Assembly (NCBI GenBank): GCA_036426205.1
Contig: WSYH01000212.1
Location: 124,001-188,000 of the forward strand
Direction: 5' to 3'
Origin: Ascaphus truei
Taxonomy: Eukaryota; Chordata; Amphibia; Anura; Ascaphidae
Length of the DNA stretch: 64,000 nt
The notes under the pieces: model-generated
Database searches by the model: none
Told to the model about the DNA's origin: nothing
Seen by the model: only the letters and a program-made list of their open reading frames with translations
Position numbers and translations under genes: made by a program
Shown here: positions 1 to 10,150 of the stretch, piece after piece
Position numbering within the stretch: position 1 is the first letter of the stretch
Layout of the letters: each line of letters begins with the position of its first letter

Positions 1-2
1 AG

Positions 3-110
3 AGGCAACTTGCAATATTGAAGGACATTGGCAATCTTGAAAGGGGTTTTGAGCTCACTGAACAGGCCTTTGCTTCAACTAGTGGTGCAGATGGTGGCGC
101 TGTTAGTTAG
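3..110 (+). CDS. C-terminal end of an unrecognised ORF, entering from the left edge
   Basis: Frame 3 is open from the first base to a TAG at 108-110, giving 35 residues that begin RQLAILKDIGNLERG and end in a Ser/Gly/Ala-rich tail. The segment is short and polar with a charged helical start. It could be the last exon of a transposon-encoded accessory protein, because a transposase exon follows on the other strand at 2 kb, but no family is recognised. Chance openness over 35 codons cannot be excluded. Confidence 0.3.
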   Translation, partial: RQLAILKDIGNLERGFELTEQAFASTSGADGGAVS

Positions 111-1984
111 GAGCAGGTAGGTAGCTTGGTTGCTGTTGGTATGCTGCCAATTTTTACATTATGATGATTTCGTACATTTGCAATGCGTAAACTTACACAT
201 GACATCACTAAGGCCCGGATACTTCAAGCTTTGGTACTGTAAAAGAAAAAAGCAACATTATCAGTAAAAAATAGGCAATCCAATAGCTAAAAAAATAACG
301 TTTTTTTTGTATCGCATCCGTTAAAAATATTTGATCCGTAAAAATATGGTCATACAGTTAATGCCCTACTGTATGTTTGGTCGCTCTCACCTTGCAGGTC
401 CCGTATCTTCCTCCACATCAAATCCTTGTGTGCAGTTTGCCAGTAATTTGAAAGCAGGCAGAAAACTGAGATTAAGCGTTGTCTGCAAGACTGTCCAGAA
501 ACGCACGTCGGCGATTTCCAGCTATTGTGTCTTAAAAATTAAACTGCAATTTAAACCATCACTTATTCCTGTTCATTTTCACACAATCCAATATCACACA
601 CATGTACAGTAGGTACTGTAAATGTATTGAATTGCATGTAATTGTATTGAATTGAAATGTAAAGAGTAAAAACTTGAACACACCAAAAAGTATTTATAGA
701 GAATGAAATGTTTTATTTGCACACACTAGCAAAGTAAAAACTATTAATACAATGAAACAAAGTCTCTTCTTCCAAATTTACAATGGTCTTTTATTTTTCT
801 TCTTCGAAACTAGCTGGCTCTTGGATGTCTTGGCCTGTAAATAAAGAGACAATATTGAATATTAGTAATCACACATACAGTAGTAGTGTGCTGCGCATGC
901 ATGTTGCTGTGAAGCCTGGTTGAAATGTATATAAACGTGTCATTGCATTTCTGTCCATGCTTGTCGCTGTGGAGCCTCGTTGAAATGCATAAGCATATCA
1001 TTTCACTTCTGCGCATGCACCAGAACTTGGTGCATAAGGCTACATGCGTTGTTACAAAACAATTTTTTATGGTAAATGTTTTTGGGCACATAGAGAAATC
1101 ATATACAAAAAAAAATGCACATACGGCACTTTATTTGCACATTTTTCTACTTTGGGCGACATTAACTGAATTACAGGGTGACAACTGAGAACGTATTACC
1201 TATATGCGTACCTCTGGAACATAGTAATTTGTGGGGTGTTTTAATGTCAACATTTCTATATTTCACATGTGTTGGGCACAAGACATACTGTAGGCAAAGC
1301 TGCTATAGTGTACTGTATTGTTTACTGTGTACCCTTAAACTGCTATAACACAGCAACATAGTGCAAAAACGTGTGGTCTCTTTTCTTATGTAAACTTTTA
1401 CTCTTTACTCTTGTCAATTTGAGGTTTGCATAGACTGAACAGACACCTTGTCCTACCTCACCACCTTGCTACTATCAAGTCTTAATGACTCCCCTAGGGC
1501 AGACACATTCCTATCTCCAAGAAGTCTGTCAATGGCTCACGGTTTCAAAAACTGTGGACTGCCCGTCTCTTGTCATTGGGAAAGGGGGGATTAGGACACT
1601 CTATTAACTGTCTATTTGCACATTTTACAATGGGCAAGTCCATCTCCCCTTCAACACCTTGCCAGATGGATTTCTGTGAAATAAATTAAGGAAAAGGGGA
1701 CATTATACATTATAGTATATAATACACTCAAGGCTAAACCTCTTAGCAAGTCTAACTTACTAAATCTTTATCTAACAACTATATAATCAGGAACTTTATA
1801 CCATTTAGCTGTACATACAGTACTCTACATGTGTGTTTTTAAAAATACATTTGTATATGACTCCAATTTAATATCAATGCTCCACACCAAGACAAAAAAC
1901 TGTTATCTGTATCTACCGTATACTGTACTGCATCTTCCTCTCTGTACCATACAGTACTTACCTTACTACATCGCCGTTGCCAGA
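111..1984. other. No clear gene; AT-rich flank with many CAGTAC/TACTGTA words
   Basis: I see no supported gene here. The sequence is AT-rich and repeatedly uses words such as GTACTGTA and CAGTACT, like the 46.5-51 kb region. A possible small minus-strand last exon exists near 790-840, with a pyrimidine-rich tract and AG in front of about 15 codons, but it is too short to call. A two-copy tandem duplication at 898-1015 is listed separately. Confidence 0.4.
898..1015. repeat. Two-copy tandem repeat, ~60 bp unit
   Basis: Copy 1 (898-957) and copy 2 (958-1015) share the pattern GCTGTGRAGCCT.GTTGAAATG, then a variable centre, then CATTK.ATTTCTG. Related words recur near 49500-49570 (TTGAAACGCATATGCG, GTGTCATTACAT), suggesting the two regions derive from the same element family. 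Confidence 0.7.
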
Positions 1985-2186
1985 CTAGAACGTTGTAAAA
2001 AATGGGAAAACATTGAAAATTTTGTTTATATAGTTGTTGCATGTTTTTACAGTAACAGTAAGAGTGTTTTCCCAGTAACTCTTGATCCAATTTACAAGCT
2101 CTTCTTTATTCGCTGGCTTGACAAATTTCCTGAGATTATGTTTCATAGCATGCCACACCAGTTCTATGAGGTTCAAATGGGGGGAT
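1985..2186 (-). CDS. Terminal exon of a DDE_3 (IS630/Tc1-type) transposase
   Basis: The minus strand encodes SPHLNLIELVWHAMKHNL followed by RKFVKPANKEELVNWIK and a C-rich tail. This matches the family pattern SPDLNPIE.xW that carries the third acidic residue of the DDE catalytic triad, so the last catalytic glutamate is present. The block is preceded at 2187-2190 by a pyrimidine-rich GCAG, so I place a splice acceptor there and start the exon at 2186. Upstream exons with the two catalytic aspartates are not visible in the window. The C-terminus runs into low-complexity FNVFPFFTTF before a stop and may be frameshifted. Probably a decayed DNA transposon. Confidence 0.65.
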
Positions 2187-2351
2187 CTGCAAATGTAGTA
2201 ACAAAGACAGCAACGTTAGGGACCAAAAAGTTTAATTAATAACAAAGCACAATACAGTTGAAAACAACAAGAAACAGTTACAATACTTAACTTGGTGGGG
2301 GTCTGTTTTCATGGATAAAGGCAGCAGAGGTACTGTGTTTCGGGTCATTAT

Positions 2352-3152
2352 TGTAAAGATCGTGCTCGCCACAAACCGGGACCGGACCGCGGGGCTAAGG
2401 GGGGAATGTAAAAACACCGACCTTAGGCCACGGAATCAGGTCCAAATTGCGAATTCCGTGGTCTAATGTAGCCGGGTCAGGATTGGAGAAGACAGGGTAA
2501 TCCGTAGACAAGCCGGGGTCAGGGTTGGAGAAGGCCATGTTAACGTTATCCAGGCTGGGGTCAAGGCAGACCGCACGGGAGCGATGGTCATGGAAACAGG
2601 CAGGGTTTGGCAACAGGAAGGCAGGTGTGTAGCACTTCAGTGTAGAAGCTGCAGCATAGAAATGGCCTCTGCGAAAAGAACAGAAGTAGGTCATGATGAA
2701 GGCCTCTGCAAGGGGGATATGCAGATAGGCCTCAGGAACAACAAGGCAGACCTCTGCACAAGGAATATGCATACAGGCAACAGGAACAATGATGCAGGCC
2801 TCTGCACAAGAAATATGCAGACATGTCTCAGGAACAACGAAGCAGGCCTCTGCAAGGAGGATATGCAAACAGACCACAGGAACTAAGAAGCAAGTGCTGG
2901 GAACTCCAACGCTTCAGCACGGGAAACAGGAACGGCTAAGGCAAGGTTGTTACATCCAAGAAGAACTTGGTTTATGCTATGCAACTTCTTGGGGGGAAGT
3001 GTGACTCTATATAGCACACCTAGCGACTAGGGCAGAGCTGCACAGGAGGCATACAGAGTGCAGTGATTGCTGGAGCAGGGAGGGTTTGTCTGGAAACTCC
3101 ACAGTTCTGTAAGGAATGAGTTCCATCCAAACCCAGGGGCGGATTCCTTACA
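2352..3152 (-). mobile_element. Gypsy-type LTR (family B), 3' LTR of a truncated element
   Basis: On the minus strand the LTR begins TGTAAGGAATCCGCC and ends in TTTACA, giving TG...CA ends. Immediately upstream (minus) lies a G-rich polypurine tract, seen on the plus strand as GTAC followed by a C-run at 3153-3170. Its right half shares the GCTCGCCACAAACC-type block and the TAGCC/GGATTGGAGA words with the LTRs at 3719, 9198 and 54344, so all belong to related families. It contains a 48-bp minisatellite. Because a polypurine tract is retained, I read it as the 3' LTR of a minus-strand element rather than a solo LTR. Confidence 0.75.
2700..2884. repeat. 48-bp minisatellite inside the LTR, about 4 copies
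   Basis: The phrase CCTCTGCA recurs at 2703, 2751, 2799 and 2847, an exact 48-bp period. Units also share AATATGCA and CAGGAACAA. A multiple of three, this period keeps both strands open and creates apparent 100- and 160-residue ORFs that I reject as genes. Confidence 0.85.
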
Positions 3153-3718
3153 GTACCCCCCCCCCCCTTTCAGGCGAGAACTCCAAACGAGCATGGGCAA
3201 GATCACTCAGAGATCTGGTGACATGGAGTTGTTCCTGAAGTGTCTTAGCCAGGCAGTAGACCTGTGGTCCAGCAATTCATTAGCGAATAACATCTTTAGA
3301 CGTGAGAATGGTGGAACTGCAACTCTTGACATGCAAAAGGATTTGGAAATCCATCTCCAGTGATAGTCCCAGAGTACAGGACAAGACAGACTGATCGTTG
3401 GTCGGATGTAGCAGAGAAACATCCTGGAAGAGCAATGCTATTGCTCGAATATGCACGTAGATATTTGTGAGAATCTTTTGCTCTGAAAGAAATCCAGTCA
3501 CTGGGTAGCAAGGGTGGTGGGCGGGAGGATCCACTGAAAGACACTGATACAGTTCTCTTGATACAGTCCAGGCCGTTATCCCTAGCATGTTGAGTGTGAC
3601 GGTTGGTGTGTTTACGTAGTTTTCTATCGGGGTACTGGCAAACTATAAGATGCCAGCATCCCATGGCACATGGGGTTTAGAGAGAATCAGGTCTGAAGTC
3701 TGGGAATCCGTAGAAGAT
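3153..3718 (-). other. Internal remnant next to the family-B LTR
   Basis: Sequence between the polypurine tract of the 2352-3152 LTR and the start of the next gypsy LTR. Position and orientation suggest it is the 3' internal end of a gypsy element cut off by the insertion of the 3719-10150 element. Several short minus-strand frames exist (to about 120 residues) but none shows a recognisable domain. Confidence 0.4.
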
Positions 3719-4736
3719 TGTAACGCGTAGCTCACCACAAACGAAGCGCGACCGCGTTGCTGAGGTAGGGAATTGGTTAATGCCGACCCTCAGCCACGCG
3801 GGCGCGCCTAGGATGTAGAGTAGTCATTCAAACCAGGTCATGGTTATAGATTTGAGAGTAGTTAAGTACTTGCCAGGTCTGGAGTAGTGAGTTGAAGATC
3901 GTCGGAGTGCATAGCCAAGTTCAGGATTGGAGAGCAGCGGTTGGTCGGGGTACATAGCCAGATTCAAGATAGGAGAGTATCATATCATTGAGTACTTAGC
4001 CAAGGTCAGGACTGGAGACAGGAGAATGGTCGTTCGTAGTCGGATCAGGGGAGGAGAGGTGCGGAATCTAAAAGACAAGCAAGGTAGGCAACAAGAGGTT
4101 AATCAGCAAGGCAAGGCAAGGTAACAGGAACTGGAATGCAGCAAGGCACGGCATCACACAATGCTCAGCCTATGCTCAGCAAGGAATGAGAGCAGACTCA
4201 AGGTATATAAAGGCAGAGCCTACAATAGCCAGCCAGGGCAGAACCAGGAAATAAGCACCGATAGGCTGCTGGTGCACACATGTGTGCCCTATTACACAGA
4301 CTAATCGGGGATGGGGACATAACTGCTCGCGCACCTACCCACGTGAGTCCCAGAGATCAGGGGGCAGAGCCTGGAGCGCACATCACTCCCACGCCGATTC
4401 TGAATGTCCTTAGAGCAAGAGGGGGCGGGACCAATCACACGCTGACCCGTACGTGTCACGGAGGTCAGGGGGCAGATGCCGAGATCACACGTCACTCCCA
4501 AGCCGGTCCTGTCCATCACCAGAGCGGGAGCAGGGCTTGGACCGCACATCAGCAGGGAGGCTGGCCAAATGCACCCGTCGTGCATCAGAGCGGGAGGTGG
4601 GGTCCAAATATGCGGACGGGGGATCAGACCGTGCAATATACATGCGCGCGCGAACTGGGACCACGAGACTGCGCATCCTGAGTGTCCGTCATGGAAGGCT
4701 TGTTGGAGGGAGGAGACAGGATGGCGAATCCTCACA
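3719..4736 (-). mobile_element. 3' LTR of the gypsy element
   Basis: On the minus strand it begins TGTGAGGATTCGCCATCC, directly after a polypurine tract (plus strand GTAC plus C-run at 4737-4751), and ends CGCGTTACA. The last ~1 kb is collinear with 9198-10150, for example GCTGAGGTAGGGAATTGG and GGGCGCGCCTAGGATG. Internally it carries loosely repeated ~50-bp units around TAGCCA/AGGATTGGAGAG. Confidence 0.9.
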
Positions 4737-5066
4737 GTACCCCCCCCCCTTTAGGGGCGACCTCCGGTCGACTTCACGATGGCTTCTCTGGAAATTCTCC
4801 GTAGACTTGACGTGGAACATATGAACCAGATGGCTGTGTGAATACAGGATCTCTCTTCCGGGCTGAAACCTCTCCTGATAGTGCAGCGAACCTCTGGAGA
4901 TTTCAGAGTCAAGGATAGATTGGATCTCGTATTCAGGTTGTCCTTGAACCATGAGGGGAGCAGTGGGAACCACTGGAACTGAAAAGGCATTCCAGACCAC
5001 CGGTTTGAGAAGAGAAACATGAAATACAGAGGGGATCTTCATGGAAGGCGGGAGAGCGAGACGCAC
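4737..5066 (-). pseudogene. Gypsy integrase C-terminus with chromodomain-like tail
   Basis: The minus strand reads PPSMKIPSVFHVSLLKPVV, a hallmark of the end of Ty3/gypsy integrases, then EYEIQSILDSEISRG, the start of a chromodomain (EYEVE.IL.SR). The chromodomain continues in a second frame as RRGFSPEERS, equivalent to the usual GY.PEE.SW segment, and returns to the first frame at LVHMFHVK. At least one frameshift therefore splits it. Such chromodomains tether integration to modified histones in related elements. Confidence 0.7.
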
Positions 5067-5574
5067 GCCACCTGACTGATCCTTTTGGATATAGCAAAGG
5101 GTCCAAGAAATCTGTGTGCGAACTTCATAGAGGGTACTTTAAGCCTGATGTTTCTGGATGACAACCAGACCTTGTCGTCAGGTTTAAGGTCTAGAGCAGG
5201 TCTGCAGTGGCGATCTGCCTGATTCTTTTGCCTAGTGACTGCTTGCCTCATGTTGACCTGGATCTTTTTCCACAGGTCTTGTAAGGTTTTTATTCTGTCA
5301 ATTCGCCTCTGAGACCCCTGAGGAAGGTAAAACCTTCCTAAAACTCTGAGTGAGGTAGAGTGGAAGGGTTGAATCTGTAATTTACGAAGAACCGAGACTC
5401 CAGGGTAGAACTGCTTCGTGCGTTATTGTGGGCGAATTCTGCCCAGGGTAAGAGCTCAGCCCAGTCATCTTGGGAATCTGATGTAAAGCAACGTAGAAAC
5501 TTTCCAAGGGACTGGTTGGTCCTCTCCATTTGACTATTGGTCTGTGAATGGTATCCCGACGAGAAATACTGCAC
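5067..5574 (-). pseudogene. Gypsy integrase, second half of catalytic core and GPF/Y-type module
   Basis: Minus-strand text FSSGYHSQTNSQMERTNQ carries the catalytic glutamate of the D,D-35-E integrase core, then DDWAELLPWAEFAHNN, both strongly conserved in gypsy integrases. Further on FLGPFAISKRI is the GPF/Y-type module. One frameshift separates SQRRIDRIKT from the first block. The first half of the core lies beyond the miniature element, at 5962-6252. Confidence 0.85.
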
Positions 5575-5961
5575 CGACACACTTTATTCAAGCAAATACC
5601 CAGTATGTACCTGGCAGATACCTGGAATGCGCCGCTCCTCACCTCTGACAAGCCCCGTTGTGTTTGCCTTCCCAGCCTGGGTTCATGCCTGGCTGACGGG
5701 CGGCTGATCTGTTAAATGATAATGATTAGGATTTAATAGGCTGCAATGCTTCGCGTGTCTACCAGATGGCATAAATTCATGAATTGTAATGCAGTATATA
5801 TATATATATACTGTGCAGTATTGCAGCCAGCGGGAATAAAATGCTTCAATCCCTGCCTGGAAAATACCTCAATGCACTCGGGCAGAAAACAGTCACAAAC
5901 CTCAATACACCCGGGTATACCCGAATTCGTGGGACTAGCCGAGCTCGAATAAAGTGTGTCG
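5575..5961. mobile_element. Miniature inverted-repeat transposon inside the integrase
   Basis: The ends are a perfect 15-bp inverted repeat: CGACACACTTTATTC at 5575-5589 and GAATAAAGTGTGTCG at 5947-5961. The integrase reading resumes on either side, which proves insertion. The exact target duplication is unclear because the repeat is palindromic across the junction. There is no coding capacity. Its middle (about 5725-5790) closely matches the tandem units at 48.15-48.55 kb, so it may be a deletion derivative of the element at 47.9-52 kb. A TA microsatellite sits at about 5791-5812. Confidence 0.8.
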
Positions 5962-6252
5962 CCAGTGTAGAGGGCGATACCAAGCTGGAGACAAAACAAG
6001 TGCCAGAAAAGAGAAATAAATTGCGATCCTCTATCTGAAACAATTACCAAGGGTACTCCATGTAACCGAAAGATCTCCCTGATGAAAATGTCAGCTAATC
6101 TGGGAGAATTGAGCAGACCCTTGAGGGGTATGAAATGGGCCTGTTTCGAGAAACGGTCTACTACTACAAGAATCGTGTCCATACCCTTGGAACTAGGCAA
6201 GTCCACAATGAAATCCATAGACAAATGTGTCCGTGGCCGATCCGGAACAGGT
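5962..6252 (-). pseudogene. Gypsy integrase, first half of catalytic core
   Basis: The minus strand encodes HLSMDFIVDLPSSKGMD, with the first catalytic aspartate in MDFI, then VVVDRFSKQAHFIPL, and HGVPLVIVSDRGSQF with the second catalytic aspartate. The frame ends at LQLGIAL, where the miniature element has inserted. The match to Ty3/gypsy integrases is unambiguous. Confidence 0.88.
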
Positions 6253-6267
6253 AGAGGTTGAAAGAGG

Positions 6268-6702
6268 ATAGAAAAATGGCAAAAGCGCTCCAATGCCAGG
6301 AAAAAACAGGATGTATTATAGCCAAGACCACTTCTTCCCAAAGGTATTGTAATGAGTAATAATGGTAGTAGCATATAACAACCAGAATGGGTACTATCCT
6401 CCTGAAGACAGGTGGTTGGTAGTGCAAGCCCACCCACAATCAGTCTCATTGGCAGGTTCCCCTGAATAATAGCAAGTACTCACATATCCTTAGTGTGGCT
6501 GACAGGCTGTGCTGCTTCCAATGATGATTGCCAGGATGAAGGAGATGGGAGGAGCGCACAAACCAAAAGGAGCAGGAAGGACCCAAAGTAAAAAAATATA
6601 TAAAAGGGTACTTTAATGTGTTATGAGACCCATCCAACGCGTTTCAAACGTCACAGCGTTCTTTATCAAGGGAACTTGATAAAGAACGCTGTGACGTTCG
6701 AA
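6268..6702 (-). mobile_element. Penelope-like terminal fragment inserted in the integrase
   Basis: The insertion is bounded by a 15-bp target duplication with one mismatch: AGAGGTTGAAAGAGG (6253-6267) and AGAGGTTGAAGGAGG (6703-6717). Removing it rejoins the integrase zinc-binding region to the core. It ends with two head-to-head hammerhead-like motifs, a layout expected from the inverted tips described for Penelope-like insertions. No coding region remains in it. Confidence 0.75.
6633..6670 (-). ncRNA. Hammerhead-ribozyme-like core 1
   Basis: Minus strand: UUGAUAA A, stem II GAACG.../...CGUUU, then GAAA and the stem III palindrome CGCGUU. It fits the hammerhead plan CUGANGA - stem II - GAAA - stem III, with C3 to U and G8 to A. 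Known biology: Penelope-like terminal repeats encode small hammerheads of this kind. Activity is not shown by sequence. Confidence 0.6.
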
Positions 6703-6703
6703 A
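6675..6703 (+). ncRNA. Hammerhead-ribozyme-like core 2 (head-to-head with core 1)
   Basis: Plus strand: UUGAUAA A, perfect 5-bp stem II GAACG/CGUUC with a six-base loop, then GAAA. The motif stops at the insertion boundary, so stem III is lost. It mirrors core 1 around the short centre GGGAA. Confidence 0.55.
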
Positions 6704-6717
6704 GAGGTTGAAGGAGG

Positions 6718-7029
6718 TTGAAGGAGGCCTGCAGGAGGTATCCTGGGTGTTTTAGTCCTGGCACACGTAGAGCACGCAGCTACAATTTTCTTGCTACAAT
6801 GTTCTTTAGCATTCCTGGCCACCAAAAGGTGTGAGAGATGAGGTCCAAGGTCCTTTTGGTGCCGGGATGGCCTGCAGATTTGGACGAATGACTTCATTGG
6901 AGGACCTTCTTGCAGTGTAGGGGCGAAGTGAAGAGACGGTCCTGCGGAGGCGAGATGCCAGGATGGATGTGGCTTTGTTGACGGACAATGTCTTTGAGCG
7001 CTCCAAATGATGTGGCCGAGAGAATACAT
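6718..7029 (-). pseudogene. Gypsy integrase N-terminal zinc-binding region
   Basis: Minus-strand text [14 protein letters not shown] ends the H2C2 zinc finger of gypsy integrases (last CxxC visible) and leads to PAGLLQPP, the usual spacer before the core. Upstream residues are scrambled by frameshifts, and the histidine pair is not clear. Confidence 0.72.
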
Positions 7030-7590
7030 TTGGGCGGTAAAATGTTTTTTTTTCTGATCCTCAGTCTTGTCGTCAAGGGAAATTGTCGAGAAAGAGCATC
7101 GGCTTTAATATTGGATCCGGGAAGGTATGAAATTAAACCTACAGAAAAACAGTGATTATCTGGCTTGACGGGCTCCCAGGCTGCGTGCGCCTTCAATGTA
7201 AAGCAAGTTCTTATGATCAGTGATCTTCAATGCCCTCAAGCAGATGGCTCCATTCTTCGAGTGCCAGCTTCATGGCCAAGAGTTCCCGGTTCCCGACATC
7301 GTAGTTGCATTGGGCCGGAGAATTTTTTTCCGAAAAAAATGCTAGGATGCAACCTGGACAGGGAATTCTACCTTTGTGATAGAAGAGCGCCTACGCCCAC
7401 ATCTGAGGGGTCGACCTCAAGGGTAAAAGGGAGTTTGGGATCAGGATGAATGAGAATAGGGGCGGACACAAAGGCCTTTTTGAGATGAGCGAAAGACTGG
7501 AGAGCAGCAGCGGGCCAAGAAGCAGGGTCCACTCCCTTCTTGGTTAATTCTGTAAGTAGAGCCACTAGAGAATACATTTTTTGGATAAAC
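7030..7590 (-). pseudogene. End of gypsy RT plus RNase H
   Basis: Minus-strand frames give [17 protein letters not shown], the connection after the RT palm, then [21 protein letters not shown] with the first RNase H acidic residue (normally EVDAS), followed by shifted frames for [11 protein letters not shown] and for NIKADALSRQF, the end of RNase H. Order and spacing match Ty3/gypsy. Multiple stops and shifts mean no activity. Confidence 0.82.
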
Positions 7591-8329
7591 CTATGGTCCC
7601 ACCCTTCTTCTTCACAAAGAAGAACCCTGCGCCCGCAGTAGAGGTGGATTTACGTATAAATCCCTTCTGTAAGTTCTCCGCAATATACTCCTTCATTGCA
7701 TTGGTCTCACTTATAGACAATGGATAGGAAGTCCCTCTGGGATGTGTAGTGCCTGGAAGCAGATCGATGGGACAATCGAATGGACGGTGAGGGGGAAGAA
7801 TCTCCGATCAGACCTTAACGAAGAAGTCCCGAAACTCAGCGTACTCTTCTGGCAATTGTACCTTCTCCTTCTCTTCGGACACAATGGTATCCCCGATGCT
7901 ACTTGCTTCCAGAATGCAGTTTTTATAGCAAACGGCGCTCCATTGGATGGGTTCCTTGTTGAGTCAATCTACCTGAGGGTTGTGAATCTGTAGCCAGGGA
8001 AGCATGAGGATCACGCTGATGGAAGGAGTATGGATAACATTGAATTGGATCTTTTCCAGGTGTGTGTCTTGCACTTTGAGTTGGAGCACCTCTGTCTCCA
8101 AGGAGATGAATGCCAGATGCAGAGGTCTTCCGTCTATGGCTTCAAGAGCGATGGGCTTCTTTCTGTGCCTGTAGGAACCAGATGGCGTTCTGCGAAAGCT
8201 TGGTCTATGAAGTTTCCTCCGGCACCTGAATCGAGGAAAGCAAGCGTAGATACTTGAAAGCCCTCCCCTTAGAGTGTAATGGGGACTAGAATGCGAGACA
8301 TGTTGTCAGTAGAAATTGGGGAGAAAAAA
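7591..8329 (-). pseudogene. Gypsy protease and N-terminal edge of RT; RT core deleted
   Basis: SGAGGNFIDQAFAE near 8200-8240 is the aspartic protease active-site region (D-S/T-G-A). About 450 bp later the frame reads [15 protein letters not shown] and then [12 protein letters not shown], the conserved start of RT. The next residues, [15 protein letters not shown], belong to the far end of RT. Everything between, including the YxDD catalytic box, is missing at about 7590. Confidence 0.78.
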
Positions 8330-9176
8330 AGCGTTCCCAATGAGACTCCTCCGGGTCTCATGGGAACTTTGCGTTTCCCGACTTTTGGGACAAAAATAGG
8401 CAAAATGTCCAACAACACCGCAGTAAAGACAGGTCAGCATTTTTGCGTCGTAGTTTCTCCAATTTGGAAAGGCTAGTAACCCATAATTGCATAGGTTCAG
8501 ACGTATCCGGGGAAGAAGCCTCCGCTGTGCTCACCTGACCGGGACTGATCCGGGATGGGATGATGGGCCCTCTCTGAACGTCTCTCAGGAGGCGACGATC
8601 CACCTTGATACAGATGGCAATGTGCTCTTCCAAATCGGTCGGGCGATCGTAGGCTGCCAATTCATCCTTCAAGGCTCCCGATAAACCTTGCCAAAAGGCT
8701 GTGGCCAGAGCTACATCGTTCCAGTCGGTCTCTGCAGTTATAGTTCTAAACTTAGGAGCGTATTTGGCGACTGAACGACTGCGTTGGGAAACATGAAAAA
8801 GTGCAAAGGATGCACATACCTTACGACCGGGCGTATCAAACACTTTACGGAATTCCTGGGCAAAGGCTCCGATATCAGATGGGAGAGGCCCAGGCAAGAG
8901 CGTCATCTACAATGAGAGAAAAAATGTACGCCACCTTGGCGCGGGGTGCAGTAAAGGGTGAAGGATTTATTTCAAATTGTATAAAGCATTGATTCAAAAA
9001 AAAACCCCGCTTTCATGAGGGTTGTCCCCATAACGGTTGGGGGTAGGTAAACAAGGTTCTTGAGAGAAGGGCAAAACTGGAGTAGTGGGAACGTCAGGGA
9101 CAGCAGGCACAAGAGGAGGATGCGGTTCCTGTAATGCACGAGAAAGGGTGCGAAATTCCTCCCTCAGCGGGGTCAA
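8330..9176 (-). pseudogene. Gypsy Gag with CCHC zinc knuckle
   Basis: The main frame (8906-8358) contains FRKVFDTPGRKVCASF, SVAKYAPKFRTITAET and ATAFWQGLSGALKDEL, the typical retrotransposon Gag capsid region. In a shifted frame near 8395-8440 the minus strand encodes CLYCGVVGHFAYFC, a C-x2-C-x4-H-x4-C knuckle. An upstream proline-rich frame (9176-8994) is the Gag N-terminus; sequence between the two is disrupted. Confidence 0.8.
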
Positions 9177-9197
9177 AGTTTGTGTGGCTGAGCATAC

Positions 9198-10150
9198 TGT
9201 AATGCGTAGCTCACCCCCAACGAGGCGCGACTGCGGTGCTGAGGTAGGGAATTGGTTAACGCTGACCCAAAGCCATGCGGGCGCGCCTAGGATGTAGTGT
9301 AGTCATTAAAGCCAGGTCATGGTTATAGATTTGAGAGTAGTGTAAGTACTTGCCAGGTCTGGAATGGAGAGTTGTGGATCGTCGGAGTACGTAGCCAAAT
9401 TCAGGATAGGAGAGTAGAGGATCGTTGGAGTACTTAGCCAAGGTCAGGATTCGATACAGAAGAATGGACGTTCGTAGCCGGTTCAGGAGAGGAGAGGTGC
9501 GGAATCCAAAAGACAAGCAAGGTAGGCAACAGAGGTTAATCAGCAAGGCAAGGTCACAGGAACGTGAATGCAGCAAGACACGGCGTCACACTAGACTATG
9601 CTCAGCAAGGAATGAGAGCAGACTCAAGGTTTATAAAGGCAGAGTCTCCAAAAGCCTGCCAGGGCGGAACCAGGAAGTAAGCACCGATAGGCTGCTGGTG
9701 CACACATGTGTGCCCTATGACACAGAGGATGGGGACAAAACTGCTCGCACGCCGACCCGTGCGCATCACGGAGGTCAGGGGGCGGAGCCTGGAGCGTGCA
9801 TCATTCCCACACCTTTTCTGAATGTCCTTAAAGCAAGAGAGGTGGGACCAATTGCGTGCCGACCCGCACATGTCATGGAGACCAGTGGGCGGAGCAGAGA
9901 GCACGCGTCACTCCCACACCGGTCATGTTCATCACCAGAGCGGGGACGGGGATTGGACCGCACATAAGCAGGGAGGCTGGCCAAACGCACCTTTCGTGCG
10001 TCAGAGCGGGAGGCGGGGTTCGAATCCGCGGAAGGGGGATCAGGCCGAGCAAAGTTCCGCACGCGCGCATACTTGGACCACAAAACCGTGCACCCTGAGT
10101 GTCCATCACGGAAGGTTTGTTGGGATGAGGAGATGGTCTCCGACCGCCAG
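9198..10150 (-). mobile_element. 5' LTR of the gypsy element
   Basis: Collinear with the 3719-4736 LTR from TGTAATGCGTAGCTCACC onward. The two drift apart only after GAAGGTTTGTTGG near 10130, where this copy lacks the GGCGAATCCTCACA terminus. The outer end is therefore uncertain and probably damaged before the Penelope repeat at 10214 arrived. Confidence 0.85.

Larger units (their letters stand above)
3719..10150 (-). mobile_element. Near full-length Ty3/gypsy chromovirus-like retrotransposon, defective
   Basis: Two similar ~0.95-1.0 kb LTRs (9198-10150 and 3719-4736) enclose, in minus-strand order, Gag with a CCHC knuckle, aspartic protease, the N-terminal edge of RT, RNase H, integrase and a chromodomain-like tail. 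This order (PR-RT-RH-IN-chromodomain) is that of Ty3/gypsy chromoviruses. The copy is dead: the RT core is missing, frames are shifted repeatedly, and the integrase is split by two younger insertions (5575-5961 and 6268-6702). The outer end of the right LTR has lost the sequence matching the left LTR terminus and no target duplication could be found. Confidence 0.87.

Noticed and set aside
2395..2886. Open frames of 160 (-) and 100 (+) residues
   Set aside because: Produced by a 48-bp minisatellite inside a gypsy LTR; open on both strands and repetitive.
4280..4824. Overlapping 90-145 residue frames on both strands
   Set aside because: They lie in the GC-rich part of a gypsy LTR and have no domain; stop codons are rare there for composition reasons.
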